Shown here: positions 54,166 to 63,533 of the stretch, piece after piece
Layout: the number at the start of each line of letters is the position of its first letter
Numbering within the stretch: the first letter of the stretch is position 1
Source: Bdellovibrionales bacterium RIFOXYC1_FULL_37_79
GTDB taxonomy: Bacteria > Bdellovibrionota > Bacteriovoracia > Bacteriovoracales > Bacteriovoracaceae
Direction: 5' to 3'
Assembly (NCBI GenBank): GCA_001770015.1
Contig: MEQB01000023.1
Span: 1 to 63,606, forward strand
DNA: 63,606 nt
Position numbers and translations under genes: made by a program
Notes under the pieces: generated by a model
What the model was told of the DNA's origin: nothing
The model's input: the letters and a program-made list of their open reading frames with translations, nothing else
Databases searched by the model: none

Positions 54166-54274
54166 GCGTCACTCCTTAAAAGGTCTATAATAGTAAAATT
54201 TTATTATTATTTGTAACTATCCGTCAAAAAATTCGACTAAATATCAGCTACAAGCATAAAGGTAAAAATATTTA

Positions 54275-54293
54275 CAGAGGTCATCTGCCTCTG
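54275..54293 (+). promoter_or_regulatory. Small hairpin in the nadA leader
   Basis: CAGAGG and CCTCTG pair around TCATCTG about 30 bases before the nadA start. No T run follows, so it is not a terminator. It could influence translation or be incidental. Confidence 0.25.
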
Positions 54294-54323
54294 ATACAAA
54301 ATTAACTAATAAATGGAGCTGAT

Positions 54324-55427
54324 ATGATCAATTTAATACCATCGAGTCCAGACCACTCGCCAGTTATCACCGAGGATGAGTTGTCGGACGAGGAAGTCTT
54401 AAAAGAACTTAGGCTACTCAAAGAAAAACTCCAGCCCAAGGTGATCATTTTGGGCCATCATTACCAGCAAGATGATATTATTGCTTTTGCCGACATTACC
54501 GGTGATTCGTTGGGACTGGCCCAACAAGTGAGCCAAATCGATAAACCGTATATTATTTTTTGTGGTGTTCATTTTATGGCCGAAACTGCAGATATGTTAA
54601 CCCGCCCCGATCAAAAGGTCATTTTACCTGATTTAAACGCTGGTTGCTCTATGGCTGACATGGCCAACCGAGCTGATATTGAAAGATGCTGGATTTATCT
54701 AACCAAATCCACCAATAAAAAAATTACCCCGATTACCTATGTTAATTGTTCTGCCGATCTAAAAGCATTTGTCGGCAAACATGGGGGTAGCATTTGTACC
54801 TCTTCCAACGCCAAAAAAGTCATTAAGTGGGGACTTACCCAGGGAGAAAAACTGCTGTTTTTTCCGGATCAACATTTAGGAAGAAACACATGCTTCGAGC
54901 TGGGAATAGGCCTTGAAGATATGGTAGTTTATGACCCCAAAAAACCTTTTGGAGGGTTAACGCCCACCGAAATAGAGAACGCCAAAATTATTTTGTGGTA
55001 TGGTTATTGTAGTGTTCATAAAGGCTTTACCAAAGCACAAGTAGAAATAGTCAAAAAAAATAACCCTAAAACAAAAGTCATTGTCCACCCAGAATGTACT
55101 TTTGATGTTGTACAGGCTTCCGACTTTAATGGATCCACCTCATACATAATAAATACCGTTGAAAAAGCTAGTGCCGGTACCTCATGGGCCATTGGCACTG
55201 AAATTAATCTAATTAACAGGCTGGCCAAGGCCCATCCTGATAAACAAATTATTTCCTTATCACCGTTTCAGTGCTTATGCACAACCATGTACCGGGTAAG
55301 ACCGCGTTGGCTGCTTCATAGCATGAGATGTATTGCAAATGGCAACCCCATTAATATTATTTCGGTGAACGATGAGATCAAAAAAGATGCTCTCCGGGCA
55401 ATTAATACCATGTTAAACATTTCATAG
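54324..55427 (+). CDS. nadA: Quinolinate synthase
   Basis: The 367-residue protein condenses iminoaspartate with dihydroxyacetone phosphate to quinolinate in de novo NAD synthesis. Seen are GHHYQQDDIIAFAD, GVHFMAETA, LNAGCSMADM with Cys108, HPECTFDV and QCLCTTMYRVRP, which provide the three cysteine ligands of the 4Fe-4S cluster. No nadB or nadC gene lies in the window. The cysteine desulfurase gene 9 bases downstream probably supplies sulfur for the cluster. Start ATG 54324; a preceding ATG at 54312 is out of frame or lacks support. Confidence 0.96.
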   Translation: MINLIPSSPDHSPVITEDELSDEEVLKELRLLKEKLQPKVIILGHHYQQDDIIAFADITGDSLGLAQQVSQIDKPYIIFCGVHFMAETADMLTRPDQKVILPDLNAGCSMADMANRADIERCWIYLTKSTNKKITPITYVNCSADLKAFVGKHGGSICTSSNAKKVIKWGLTQGEKLLFFPDQHLGRNTCFELGIGLEDMVVYDPKKPFGGLTPTEIENAKIILWYGYCSVHKGFTKAQVEIVKKNNPKTKVIVHPECTFDVVQASDFNGSTSYIINTVEKASAGTSWAIGTEINLINRLAKAHPDKQIISLSPFQCLCTTMYRVRPRWLLHSMRCIANGNPINIISVNDEIKKDALRAINTMLNIS

Positions 55428-55436
55428 GAGTAATGG

Positions 55437-56597
55437 ATGACTATTTACGCTGATTATGCTGGCAGTTCAATTTTGAGTGACGAGGTCAAAGAATATTTAC
55501 TTGATCGAATAAAAAAGGGACCTTTCGCTAATCCCAATGCCATTCATAAATTGGGTCGAACCATTATGAGCGGTCTTTCTAATGCCAGAAATATTTGTGC
55601 CCAAAATCTAAAAGCCAGTCCAGAACAAATCATTTTCAATTCGGGATCAACCGAAGGTGTGACCACGGTCTTTCATTCCCTGCTTACCAAAAATGCCTCT
55701 AAAAGAACCGTCGTCATTTCTGCGATTGAACATCCCTGTGTCAGTAATGTTGCCAAATTTTTTCAAGAAAAAATGAATTTTGATGTAATCGTCATTCCGG
55801 TTAATGAGGACGGCGTGATTGATTATGATAATTTAAAAAATGTTGTCATCAGTTTTAAAAATGATATTGCCCTGGTTGCCATTATGGCCGCCAATAACGA
55901 AACCGGAGTTATTCAGCCTGTCGAAAAAATAGCTGCCTTACTTAACGAATCAAAAATTCCATTTTTATGTGATACCACTCAGTATATCGGAAAAATCCCC
56001 TTCGATTTTACGGCATCCAATATTGACTATGCCGTATTATCGGGACACAAAATCGGAGCACTGACTGGTATTGGTTTATTGATTGCCAAAGATCCCACCA
56101 CTCTTTCACCACTTTTAATTGGGGGTGGACAGGAAAATGGTCTTCGCGGCGGGACCCAAAACTATATTGGCATCGAAACCTTTGCCGTTGCCATCAATGA
56201 AATTACAAATAAAATTAAAAAATTCAGTGCGATTAATACTCAAAAAATCGCATTCGAGAAAAAAATTAAAGAACTGTTTCCAGAAGTCTTTATCGTTGGA
56301 GAAAACGCCCCTCGCCTGCCTGGCACCACCTATATTTCCTACCCCGGGCTGCATGGGCAGGCCATCCAAATAGAATTGGAGTCTCAAAACATTTTTGTTT
56401 CCACTTCTTCTGCCTGCTCAGATAATGAAATGAGTACTTCCAAGATTTTAAAAAGTATGGGGATCAACGATGTTATTGGAAGAGGAGTCATCCGTATCAG
56501 CTTGAACCATGACTCCGGCCCAGGTGACTACGATGTTATTTTCAAACATCTATCCAGCGCATATAAAAAACTTTCTAAACTTAATCAGGCACTATAA
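55437..56597 (+). CDS. Cysteine desulfurase (NifS/IscS-like)
   Basis: The 386-residue PLP enzyme has ADYAGSS at the N terminus, the PLP-lysine motif LSGHKIGALTG, and the active cysteine in STSSACSDNE, with ESQNIFVST before it. It liberates sulfur from cysteine for Fe-S cluster assembly. Adjacent to nadA, as in bacteria where a dedicated NifS-like protein activates NadA (for example Bacillus subtilis nifS/nadA). No iscU or other assembly gene is nearby, which fits a dedicated role. AGGAG lies before the ATG; the stop abuts that of the convergent lipoprotein gene. Confidence 0.92.
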   Translation: MTIYADYAGSSILSDEVKEYLLDRIKKGPFANPNAIHKLGRTIMSGLSNARNICAQNLKASPEQIIFNSGSTEGVTTVFHSLLTKNASKRTVVISAIEHPCVSNVAKFFQEKMNFDVIVIPVNEDGVIDYDNLKNVVISFKNDIALVAIMAANNETGVIQPVEKIAALLNESKIPFLCDTTQYIGKIPFDFTASNIDYAVLSGHKIGALTGIGLLIAKDPTTLSPLLIGGGQENGLRGGTQNYIGIETFAVAINEITNKIKKFSAINTQKIAFEKKIKELFPEVFIVGENAPRLPGTTYISYPGLHGQAIQIELESQNIFVSTSSACSDNEMSTSKILKSMGINDVIGRGVIRISLNHDSGPGDYDVIFKHLSSAYKKLSKLNQAL

Positions 56598-57446
56598 GCA
56601 GACCAGGTATCCATCACTACCACAATAAGTATTAAGCCCTGCTTCGCAAAATCCTGCAGGGCTATCTTGATAGCAAAGATCTTCGTTACTAATTTTTTTT
56701 GACCTTTGACAGGCTGGCATATTTTTTCCTCCACAACTAACTGGATGACAAAAACGGACACCGCCCTCCTTACAACTTCCACCAGCAACTTCAAACGAGC
56801 CAAACTCGCATTCATCACAAATACTTGACTTGATAATTTCACATTTAGAATTGATATCGAAACATTTCTCACCAGGCTTTAGACCCGGAGGTTGGGTTCT
56901 TTTATTTAAAGGATAAAGATTTTCTTCATTATCAAGAACGATATAGGTTATGGCTTCCGGTTGATTTTTTGGTAAATTATAAAGAGGAATCTCTATCGTT
57001 TTACTCAAATTTTTACTGGCCAACATCAACTGCAAATTTAAAATTCCCTCGGTCCGATTCAAGGAAAGATAAGTAACATCACTAAGCATCATCTCACCCG
57101 AATAATAATCCGGACACTTATTCATTTGAGTCTTATGAATCTTTATAATACCCAATTGGTTATTATGTTCGTTTATGTAGGGGATACGATATCCCACACA
57201 TATAAATTCAACCTCATTCATGGATAATTTCATTTTGGATGCTCTTAGGATCGTCACCCAGCTCATGGGAGCACCTATAATTTCATCACGACCATCTTTA
57301 CTTTTTTGAGCAGGCAAAAATATTTCATATACCCCCAAAAATTCCTTCAACAAAATATATTCGAACTCTTCAACTGAATTGTTTTTCGAGAGACAAGCTG
57401 AAAGAATAAGCAAAAATAGTATTACCACAATTTTAATCATGATCAC
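56592..57446 (-). CDS. Cys-rich lipoprotein
   Basis: A lipoprotein of about 284 residues with signal IKIVVILFLLILSAC. The first 190 residues have few cysteines. The last 95 have fifteen or so (CDECEFGSF, CKEGGVRFCHPVSC, CQRSKK), suggesting a disulfide-rich domain. No family is recognised. Start is GTG 57446 or ATG 57440, inside the end of the FGE-like gene (13 to 8 bases overlap), with GAGG upstream, so the two genes are coupled and likely to work together in the periplasm. Confidence 0.72.
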   Translation of the reverse strand: MIMIKIVVILFLLILSACLSKNNSVEEFEYILLKEFLGVYEIFLPAQKSKDGRDEIIGAPMSWVTILRASKMKLSMNEVEFICVGYRIPYINEHNNQLGIIKIHKTQMNKCPDYYSGEMMLSDVTYLSLNRTEGILNLQLMLASKNLSKTIEIPLYNLPKNQPEAITYIVLDNEENLYPLNKRTQPPGLKPGEKCFDINSKCEIIKSSICDECEFGSFEVAGGSCKEGGVRFCHPVSCGGKNMPACQRSKKISNEDLCYQDSPAGFCEAGLNTYCGSDGYLVCL

Positions 57447-58725
57447 TTTGCCTCATACATCGAAAAGCCACCCCCAGCTCCAAACCATGTAAGTGATTAA
57501 TATCAACATCCTTGTTAAATTTAAAATTATTTTGATTAAATCCCACCCCATCCCAATATGATCTATTTGCCAATCGATGAACGGACGAGGAAGCTGGAAA
57601 ATAAAAACTGGAAGCCTTAAGGTTTTCATCCGGATGTGTAATATTTTCAAAAACCTCCATATATCCCCCCAAACTTCCCGAAATACCCACAAAACTTAAC
57701 GCCCAATCGTTGAAATTTTGATATTGAAAATATTTCAAGCAATCTGCGGTAAAAGCGTAGGTACAATCGGTTTTAGTTACTTCATAGTTTTCATCCTTCT
57801 GTGCCTTATATAGGTATCCTTCCTTACTAACCCTGCTAAATGGCCAGGGACTTCGAATAATCAAATGGGGACGAGCATTACTCATATCCATTGGTAAAAA
57901 AGTAGCCGCATCAAATACATGCGCATGTAAAAGTTCTTTCCCCCGAAAATAACAGTATTTTCTCATCTCTGAAAGATTAAGTGTTATGACCGGATTTGAT
58001 AATTGCATATTATCTGTTTTGAAATGACCAAGCTTGATATTTGGATCATGCTCAATCCACTCCCTAATATCTCGATTTGATACCAAATGTTTATCAACAA
58101 AGATTGATCGATTAAAATTATCCCATTTCCAATCTTTTCTATGATCCTTTGGCATAGGGCCAAACGCATAGATTCTTGCCGGCAACAAAACATCCGAACA
58201 TACATCCTTCAGTATAAATCTAAGCCGATTTTTCAGGTTATTTTGCAAAGCAAGCTCAACCATGATGCCAAAAGGTGGAATATTTTTTCCCATGTAAGTA
58301 GATTTTGTCAGCAATTGATAATATGTTTTGTTGTTAAATTTATTTAAATAAACCTTCTGTTTAATATTTTTATGTAAAACCGTGAAGTGAGGCTGGTAGA
58401 TTTTATCCAGATGTTCATAATAGCACTGAATAAAATCTGGATTGCATCTCAAATAGGCATCATTGGTGCGGGAAGGATCTCCCAATAACTCTCCACAATC
58501 CAGTCGTTGGTTTTTCCAAAGCGAATCCAGGTCTCCATTTTGCCATAACCTTTGTAACTCTTGTGAAGCTTTGATTAAAACTTCTATTTCATCCTTTCCC
58601 TTAGTAAATCGCTCGGAATTTTGCTTATTGTTTATAAGATAGAAAATAATACTAGAAATAATAACCGACAATAAAACTATAATAATAAGAAATATTTTAT
58701 ATTGCAGCACTTTTTTGAGCATCAA
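57433..58725 (-). CDS. Membrane-anchored FGE-sulfatase-like domain protein
   Basis: The 430-residue protein has an N-terminal membrane anchor (FLIIIVLLSVIISSIIFYLI), a helical stalk, and a C-terminal half resembling the formylglycine-generating-enzyme (SUMF1) fold: IFVDKHLVSNRDIREW, then SEMRKYCYFRGKELL, then SGSLGGYMEVFEN and the ending LGVAFRCMR. In active FGE two cysteines near the end bind copper. Here the pattern is altered, so it may be a non-catalytic C-type-lectin-like domain. The partner lipoprotein gene overlaps its 3' end. Confidence 0.68.
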   Translation of the reverse strand: MMLKKVLQYKIFLIIIVLLSVIISSIIFYLINNKQNSERFTKGKDEIEVLIKASQELQRLWQNGDLDSLWKNQRLDCGELLGDPSRTNDAYLRCNPDFIQCYYEHLDKIYQPHFTVLHKNIKQKVYLNKFNNKTYYQLLTKSTYMGKNIPPFGIMVELALQNNLKNRLRFILKDVCSDVLLPARIYAFGPMPKDHRKDWKWDNFNRSIFVDKHLVSNRDIREWIEHDPNIKLGHFKTDNMQLSNPVITLNLSEMRKYCYFRGKELLHAHVFDAATFLPMDMSNARPHLIIRSPWPFSRVSKEGYLYKAQKDENYEVTKTDCTYAFTADCLKYFQYQNFNDWALSFVGISGSLGGYMEVFENITHPDENLKASSFYFPASSSVHRLANRSYWDGVGFNQNNFKFNKDVDINHLHGLELGVAFRCMRQSDHD

Positions 58726-58827
58726 ATCGCAACCCCGAAATATTTATCCCATATATTCTAACACTAAATGAAACTATAATAATACTATACCTGTATTTAA
58801 AATTTGTAACGTACCGGAGACAAGCGC

Positions 58828-61038
58828 ATGGCAACAAATTGGATCGAAGAGGCAAATCAAAATATTCAAAGCCAACATGGAATAATGGGCTTTGAAGAAT
58901 ACATGGAAATCTTTGAAAAAAATCCCCTCATGGAACTTCGCCCAAGTTATATTTATCTCAAAGATGCATTTGATTTTTTTGGAAAATCCGAAAACGGTCA
59001 ATTCATCCTTTTTCAAATGGAACATGCTGACAGTCCTGCGGTTTACGGGCAGCACCTCCCCGAAGCAGAAATCTATCAAAATCTTATTAACTTTCAAGAG
59101 GAGGGAATTAATAATAAATTTCTTTTGCTGGTGGGACCAAATGGTTCCGCCAAAACCAGTATTTTACGCAAGATAATGAAAGGTGCGGAGGAGTACTCCA
59201 AAACCAATCAGGGGGCCTTATATACCTTCAGCTGGATATTCCCCATCGACAACTACATCAAGGGAACTTTGGGTTTAACTTCTCAAAAATCCGGACCTAA
59301 GCTTAATACCTTTGCCCATTTGGATGACAAGGATATTTCGGCCATATTAAACAGCGAACTTAAGGATCATCCATTATTATTAATTCCTACCAATTTAAGA
59401 AAAAAAATAATTGAAGATAAATTTAAAGACCACCCGGAAAAACTTGAAGCACTCCGCAGATCCTATTTATATAAGGGAGATCTTTCCAAAAGAAATCGGG
59501 AAATTTACGATGCCATGTTGAAAAAATATAATGGAAATCACTACGATGTTCTTAAACATATCAGGGTAGAGCGTTTTTTTATAAGCCGAAGATATTCCTC
59601 CAGTTCAGTGACCATCGAGCCACAACTGCATGTTGACGCAAGAATGCAACAAATAACCATGGATAAAAGATTGGGAGGACTTCCTCCAAGTCTGCAATCT
59701 ATGAATTTGTTCTCTATGCAAGGCGAAGTCATCCTTGCCAACCGAGGAGTTTTAGAATTTTCTGACTTGTTAAAACGCCCGCTAGACACCTTTAAATACC
59801 TGCTGACCACCATGGAAACAGCTAATATCAATTTGAATGGAATCTTAACGGAATTAGATATCTTTTTTGCAGGAACCTCTAACGAAATTCATTTTTCCGC
59901 CTTCAAACAACACCCTGATTATAACTCCTATAAGGGAAGATTTAATTTTATAAAAGTACCCTACCTGCTTGACTACCTAGAGGAAGAAAAAATATATCTT
60001 GAACAAATCGAAGGATTAAAAGATCGCTCAGTGCTTGAACCCCATACGCTTTCGCTGGTATGTCTTTTTTCGGTAATGACCAGACTTAGATCTTCTCAAG
60101 CTGCCAATTACAAAGATAAAAAACTTTCTCAAATTGTCATGAGCCTCAACCCGCTCGAAAAAGCCCTGCTTTTAAGTGATCCAGGCAATCTGCCCGATCG
60201 GTTTGATTCTGAAGCAAAGAGTATATTGAAACAAAGTACTGAAGAAATAAGAAACGAATACATGAATGATGATCTTTACGAAGGGAAATTTGGTATTTCT
60301 CCAAGAGATATTAAAAGACTGCTCTATACCTTGACCAGTAGTCATAAACAAATTACCGGAGTTGAGGTACTGGAATGTTTAAACGACCTTATTTTAAAAA
60401 AATCGGAATATGATTTTTTAAATATGTCACCCCAAGGTGACTTTCATAATCCCGAAAGATTTATCACCTTGCTGGGACAATATGCAAATGACATTTTTGA
60501 TCGGGAGTTAAGATCTGCGCTAGGCCTGGTTGATGATCGATCCTATGAGGACTACTTGAAAAAATATATCACCAATATTAAGGCCAAAATTAAAAACGAA
60601 AAAATATTCAACTCGATCACTGGAAAATATGAGGAAATAAATGATTACTATGTTTTGGAGTTTGAAACCAATATCGAACTTAAAGAAAACCCTGAACAAT
60701 ATCGCTCTCATTTGCTTTCCAAACTGGGCGCCTATTCTCTTGATAACCCCAAAAAAGACATCATCTATTCCGAGGTTTTTCCGGAGTTGATTGAAAGCCT
60801 TAAACAGTCATATCGAAATGAACAAAAAAAGGTAATTGCCAATATGGCAAAAAATCTGGTTTTCTTTGAAGCAGAAAAAAAAGGCGAGGAAGATCCAAAT
60901 CAGGATATCCAAACCCCACTCAGCGAAGAGAATCGAAAACAGATTCAGCAAACCCTTAATAATTTAAAAAACAAATACCACTATACTGAAAATGGAGCCT
61001 TGACTTTAATAAAGAACATTATTAAAGATAGATATTAA
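58828..61038 (+). CDS. PrkA-type serine protein kinase (AAA+ family)
   Basis: The 736-residue cytoplasmic protein matches PrkA/YeaG. After an N-terminal PrkA-specific region (SYIYLKDAFDFFG), Walker A reads VGPNGSAKTS near residue 110. Further family motifs are FSWIFPIDNYI and VPYLLDYLEEE, and the C-terminal half is the PrkA kinase-like domain. PrkA proteins act in stress or stationary-phase signalling. Relatives are normally clustered with yeaH and spoVR-type genes; neither is here. GGAG precedes the ATG at 58828 by about 10 bases. Confidence 0.92.
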   Translation: MATNWIEEANQNIQSQHGIMGFEEYMEIFEKNPLMELRPSYIYLKDAFDFFGKSENGQFILFQMEHADSPAVYGQHLPEAEIYQNLINFQEEGINNKFLLLVGPNGSAKTSILRKIMKGAEEYSKTNQGALYTFSWIFPIDNYIKGTLGLTSQKSGPKLNTFAHLDDKDISAILNSELKDHPLLLIPTNLRKKIIEDKFKDHPEKLEALRRSYLYKGDLSKRNREIYDAMLKKYNGNHYDVLKHIRVERFFISRRYSSSSVTIEPQLHVDARMQQITMDKRLGGLPPSLQSMNLFSMQGEVILANRGVLEFSDLLKRPLDTFKYLLTTMETANINLNGILTELDIFFAGTSNEIHFSAFKQHPDYNSYKGRFNFIKVPYLLDYLEEEKIYLEQIEGLKDRSVLEPHTLSLVCLFSVMTRLRSSQAANYKDKKLSQIVMSLNPLEKALLLSDPGNLPDRFDSEAKSILKQSTEEIRNEYMNDDLYEGKFGISPRDIKRLLYTLTSSHKQITGVEVLECLNDLILKKSEYDFLNMSPQGDFHNPERFITLLGQYANDIFDRELRSALGLVDDRSYEDYLKKYITNIKAKIKNEKIFNSITGKYEEINDYYVLEFETNIELKENPEQYRSHLLSKLGAYSLDNPKKDIIYSEVFPELIESLKQSYRNEQKKVIANMAKNLVFFEAEKKGEEDPNQDIQTPLSEENRKQIQQTLNNLKNKYHYTENGALTLIKNIIKDRY

Positions 61039-61060
61039 AAAGAAAAAAATAAGATACTAA

Positions 61061-62050
61061 ATGGCTCAATTTGCCCAGCAGTACTTCCAAACTTTTTCAA
61101 GAGAACAAATTAAAAAAAAGATTCTTTCAGGGGAAATCTTCATCCATAAACGCCCTGGTAAAATAAAATCCTCTACGAAATTATTTTGCAAAGAAATTGT
61201 AGAAGTAGTGATTATAAAATCTTCTCACGAAGATGAATATTGGCGGGGAGAAAAGTTACTCATTGAAGTAGCCCCTAAAATTATCTTTGAGGATCATGAT
61301 TTACTGGTGATTGAAAAACCTCCGTTTATGTCCACCCATCCTGCCGGCAAACACATTTTTTACTGCGCGACAGTGTACTTTGAAAAATTCCACCAAAAGA
61401 CCATTCACTCCATCCATAGACTGGATAGGGAAACTTCCGGCGTACTCTTGCTTGCCAAAAACCCCCAAGTGGCCAATCTGATGACTGAGCAATTTGAACA
61501 ATCCAATGTGAAAAAATGTTACTTCTTTATCTCAAAAATCACTGAACAATTCAAAAATATTGATGAGTTCACCGCCAATGAAAAGCTGGGAAATCCCGGA
61601 ACTGGTAGAGACCGGGTCATCGTCAACGCTTACGATACTGATTCTTTTGATGGAAAAACCGCGCTTACTTATTTTAAAATCATTTACAAGGAAAATGGTT
61701 ATGCCTTGGGGCTGGCCTTTCCTCAAACCGGAAGGCAACATCAAATAAGGGTTCACGCCATGACTCATGGCCTACCCTTGATTGGCGATAAACTCTATTT
61801 GGGAGGATATCCCCTATTCCAACGTTTCAAAGATAATCAAGCCACCCTAGATGACCACGAACTGGTGGAGCTTCCCAGACATGCTCTCCACTCCATGGGA
61901 CTTAAAATCCCCTATCAAAACCAGATCTCTCACTTTATTGGAACGCTTCCAGAAGATATCAAAGGTTGGATCAAAAATAAATTGAGCCTCAATATCGAGG
62001 ATCTGGAAAATGAAGTTAGAGAAAAAATATTACAATATTTTGAAACTTAA
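61061..62050 (+). CDS. RluA-family RNA pseudouridine synthase
   Basis: The 329-residue protein has an N-terminal S4-like segment (SREQIKKKILSGEIFI) and the RluA catalytic domain with HRLDRETSGVLLLAK, whose Asp is the nucleophile, followed by GRQHQIRVHAMTHG and GDKLYLGG. It modifies uridines in rRNA or tRNA; the exact target is unknown. Start ATG is 22 bases beyond the PrkA stop with only a weak ribosome site, so it may be co-transcribed with it. The stop interlocks with that of the HAD phosphatase gene (TTAA at 62047-62050). Confidence 0.9.
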   Translation: MAQFAQQYFQTFSREQIKKKILSGEIFIHKRPGKIKSSTKLFCKEIVEVVIIKSSHEDEYWRGEKLLIEVAPKIIFEDHDLLVIEKPPFMSTHPAGKHIFYCATVYFEKFHQKTIHSIHRLDRETSGVLLLAKNPQVANLMTEQFEQSNVKKCYFFISKITEQFKNIDEFTANEKLGNPGTGRDRVIVNAYDTDSFDGKTALTYFKIIYKENGYALGLAFPQTGRQHQIRVHAMTHGLPLIGDKLYLGGYPLFQRFKDNQATLDDHELVELPRHALHSMGLKIPYQNQISHFIGTLPEDIKGWIKNKLSLNIEDLENEVREKILQYFET

Positions 62051-62844
62051 AAAAGATGAATCAATCTTTGGGCCAATTCAAAAAAACCCTCTCCGCTGTC
62101 ATGTTCAGTGATATAGGTTGGTCGTTTTTTTAAACTTGGCAGATATTTTTCAATATTTTTAACCCCGACACTTTTTGTAAAAAAATCAAACGCTGGCTCG
62201 TCATTGGGAGAGTCCCCGATATAAATCCACTCATCTATCGAATTAATTTCAAATCTACTGCCTGGCATTTGATTATCGCACCAAAACTTAAAAGCGCCCA
62301 TCTTGTCGTAATCGCCATACCAAGCATTAACATGCACGCTAGATAATTTAGCATGGGCCTTTGCTCCTTTACATAAAGAAAGAAGTCTTTCAATTTCCCG
62401 ATCTTCCCAGGCAGGCACATCTTCACAAATATCAATCGCCAGATCAAATTCCCTATAACTCTGATCACTGGCCCACAAGGAACCTGGAAATTCTTGTTTG
62501 ATTTTTTTTTCCAGTTGGGAGAGCTTTAACATATTCTCATTTTTAAGATTATCGGGGAGAGTATTAAGCCGGCATCGTTTGCCATCTTTCATATAAAAAA
62601 TAAAGGCACCATTTTCACCAATTATGGCATCCACCGGCCAAAATCTCGCAATGTGATCACACCATCCGGCGGGTCTTCCCGTTACCGGGACAGTGATAAT
62701 TTTTTTTTCATGCAACTGCCATAGCGAGGAAAAAGCTTTCGAAGTAATCTTGCCGCTGGATGAAAAGGTATCATCTATATCAAAGCAAATACCTTTAATT
62801 GATTTTAATGCGTGATCAGAAACTTCCTTTAATGGTATGGGCAT
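62047..62844 (-). CDS. HAD-superfamily (IIB-like) phosphatase
   Basis: The 265-residue protein has HAD motif I ICFDIDDTFSSSG, motif II-like VPVTGRPAGW, and motif IV GDSPNDEPAFDFF with its metal-binding acids. A cap insertion between about residues 90 and 190 makes it type IIB. Family members hydrolyse sugar phosphates such as mannosyl-3-phosphoglycerate or sucrose phosphate; the substrate is unknown. The ATG at 62844 has AGGA 8 bases upstream and is preferred over 62883. Confidence 0.85.
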   Translation of the reverse strand: MPIPLKEVSDHALKSIKGICFDIDDTFSSSGKITSKAFSSLWQLHEKKIITVPVTGRPAGWCDHIARFWPVDAIIGENGAFIFYMKDGKRCRLNTLPDNLKNENMLKLSQLEKKIKQEFPGSLWASDQSYREFDLAIDICEDVPAWEDREIERLLSLCKGAKAHAKLSSVHVNAWYGDYDKMGAFKFWCDNQMPGSRFEINSIDEWIYIGDSPNDEPAFDFFTKSVGVKNIEKYLPSLKKRPTYITEHDSGEGFFELAQRLIHLF

Positions 62845-62918
62845 AAGATTTGTCCTAGAATCAAGAGCGAAAACACAACTCATCCATGAGTCGCACTCCC
62901 GCCTCTAGAATAACGGAA

Positions 62919-63533
62919 TTAATCTAGAGGATAACTCATACCTAGAAAAATTCCGGAATATGTATTTCTTAGATCAATCTGAGCTTCAATTTGTCCCACC
63001 AGCTTTTTATATCCTTCAAGTGGAATGTGACCGTTAATGCCTAAGGCTGCATTGACTCTGGTATGATATTTTTTATCATCCGTATTAAGTCCAATTCCAA
63101 GCGGCAAGGCCACATAAGGAAATCCTTCTTGTCCCCAGAAGCTAAGTCCTTTGGAAACAACGGGAGTTACCCCCAGAATAACGATCGCATCTTTAAATTC
63201 ACTTGCCCTTTCTACAGAGGTTTTTATGGCAAATTTGGGTTGGTTTTCATAATCAGGAAAAATTTCAAAATCACTGGCAGCAAAAATTCGAGAGGAGCGA
63301 TCACCTGCTCCAAGACCGGCCCCAGCTTCAAGGCTCATTATATCGTCTAATTTTCTAGTAAAGCGTCCTTGAAGTCCGACGCCACTCCCATTACTCATGA
63401 TGCCGGTGAATTCTGCTGATAATAAATTTTTATCCACGGCGAGCGGGTATGAAGTGTAACCCACTCCGTAAGCGAATAGATTACTTGATAAAATTAGTAG
63501 TGAAGTAATTGCACCTAGCTTAATAAATTTCAT
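62919..63533 (-). CDS. Outer-membrane-like secreted protein
   Basis: The 204-residue protein has signal peptide FIKLGAITSLLILSSNLFA. The mature part is Gly-rich with alternating amphipathic strands (GVGLQGRFTRKL; GAGLGAGDRSS; IDLRNTYSGIFLGM), typical of a small 8-stranded outer-membrane barrel. No family is named. ACGGAG precedes the ATG. It lies near the window edge and its upstream region is only partly seen. Confidence 0.73.
   Translation of the reverse strand: MKFIKLGAITSLLILSSNLFAYGVGYTSYPLAVDKNLLSAEFTGIMSNGSGVGLQGRFTRKLDDIMSLEAGAGLGAGDRSSRIFAASDFEIFPDYENQPKFAIKTSVERASEFKDAIVILGVTPVVSKGLSFWGQEGFPYVALPLGIGLNTDDKKYHTRVNAALGINGHIPLEGYKKLVGQIEAQIDLRNTYSGIFLGMSYPLD

Noticed and set aside
54275-54293. 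nadA leader hairpin as an NAD riboswitch
   Set aside because: It is a single short hairpin without the tandem conserved elements of the nadA motif.
62902-62930. Inverted repeat CCTCTAGA/TCTAGAGG as a terminator of the last gene
   Set aside because: The left arm (minus-strand sense) lies in the last codons and no T run follows on either strand.
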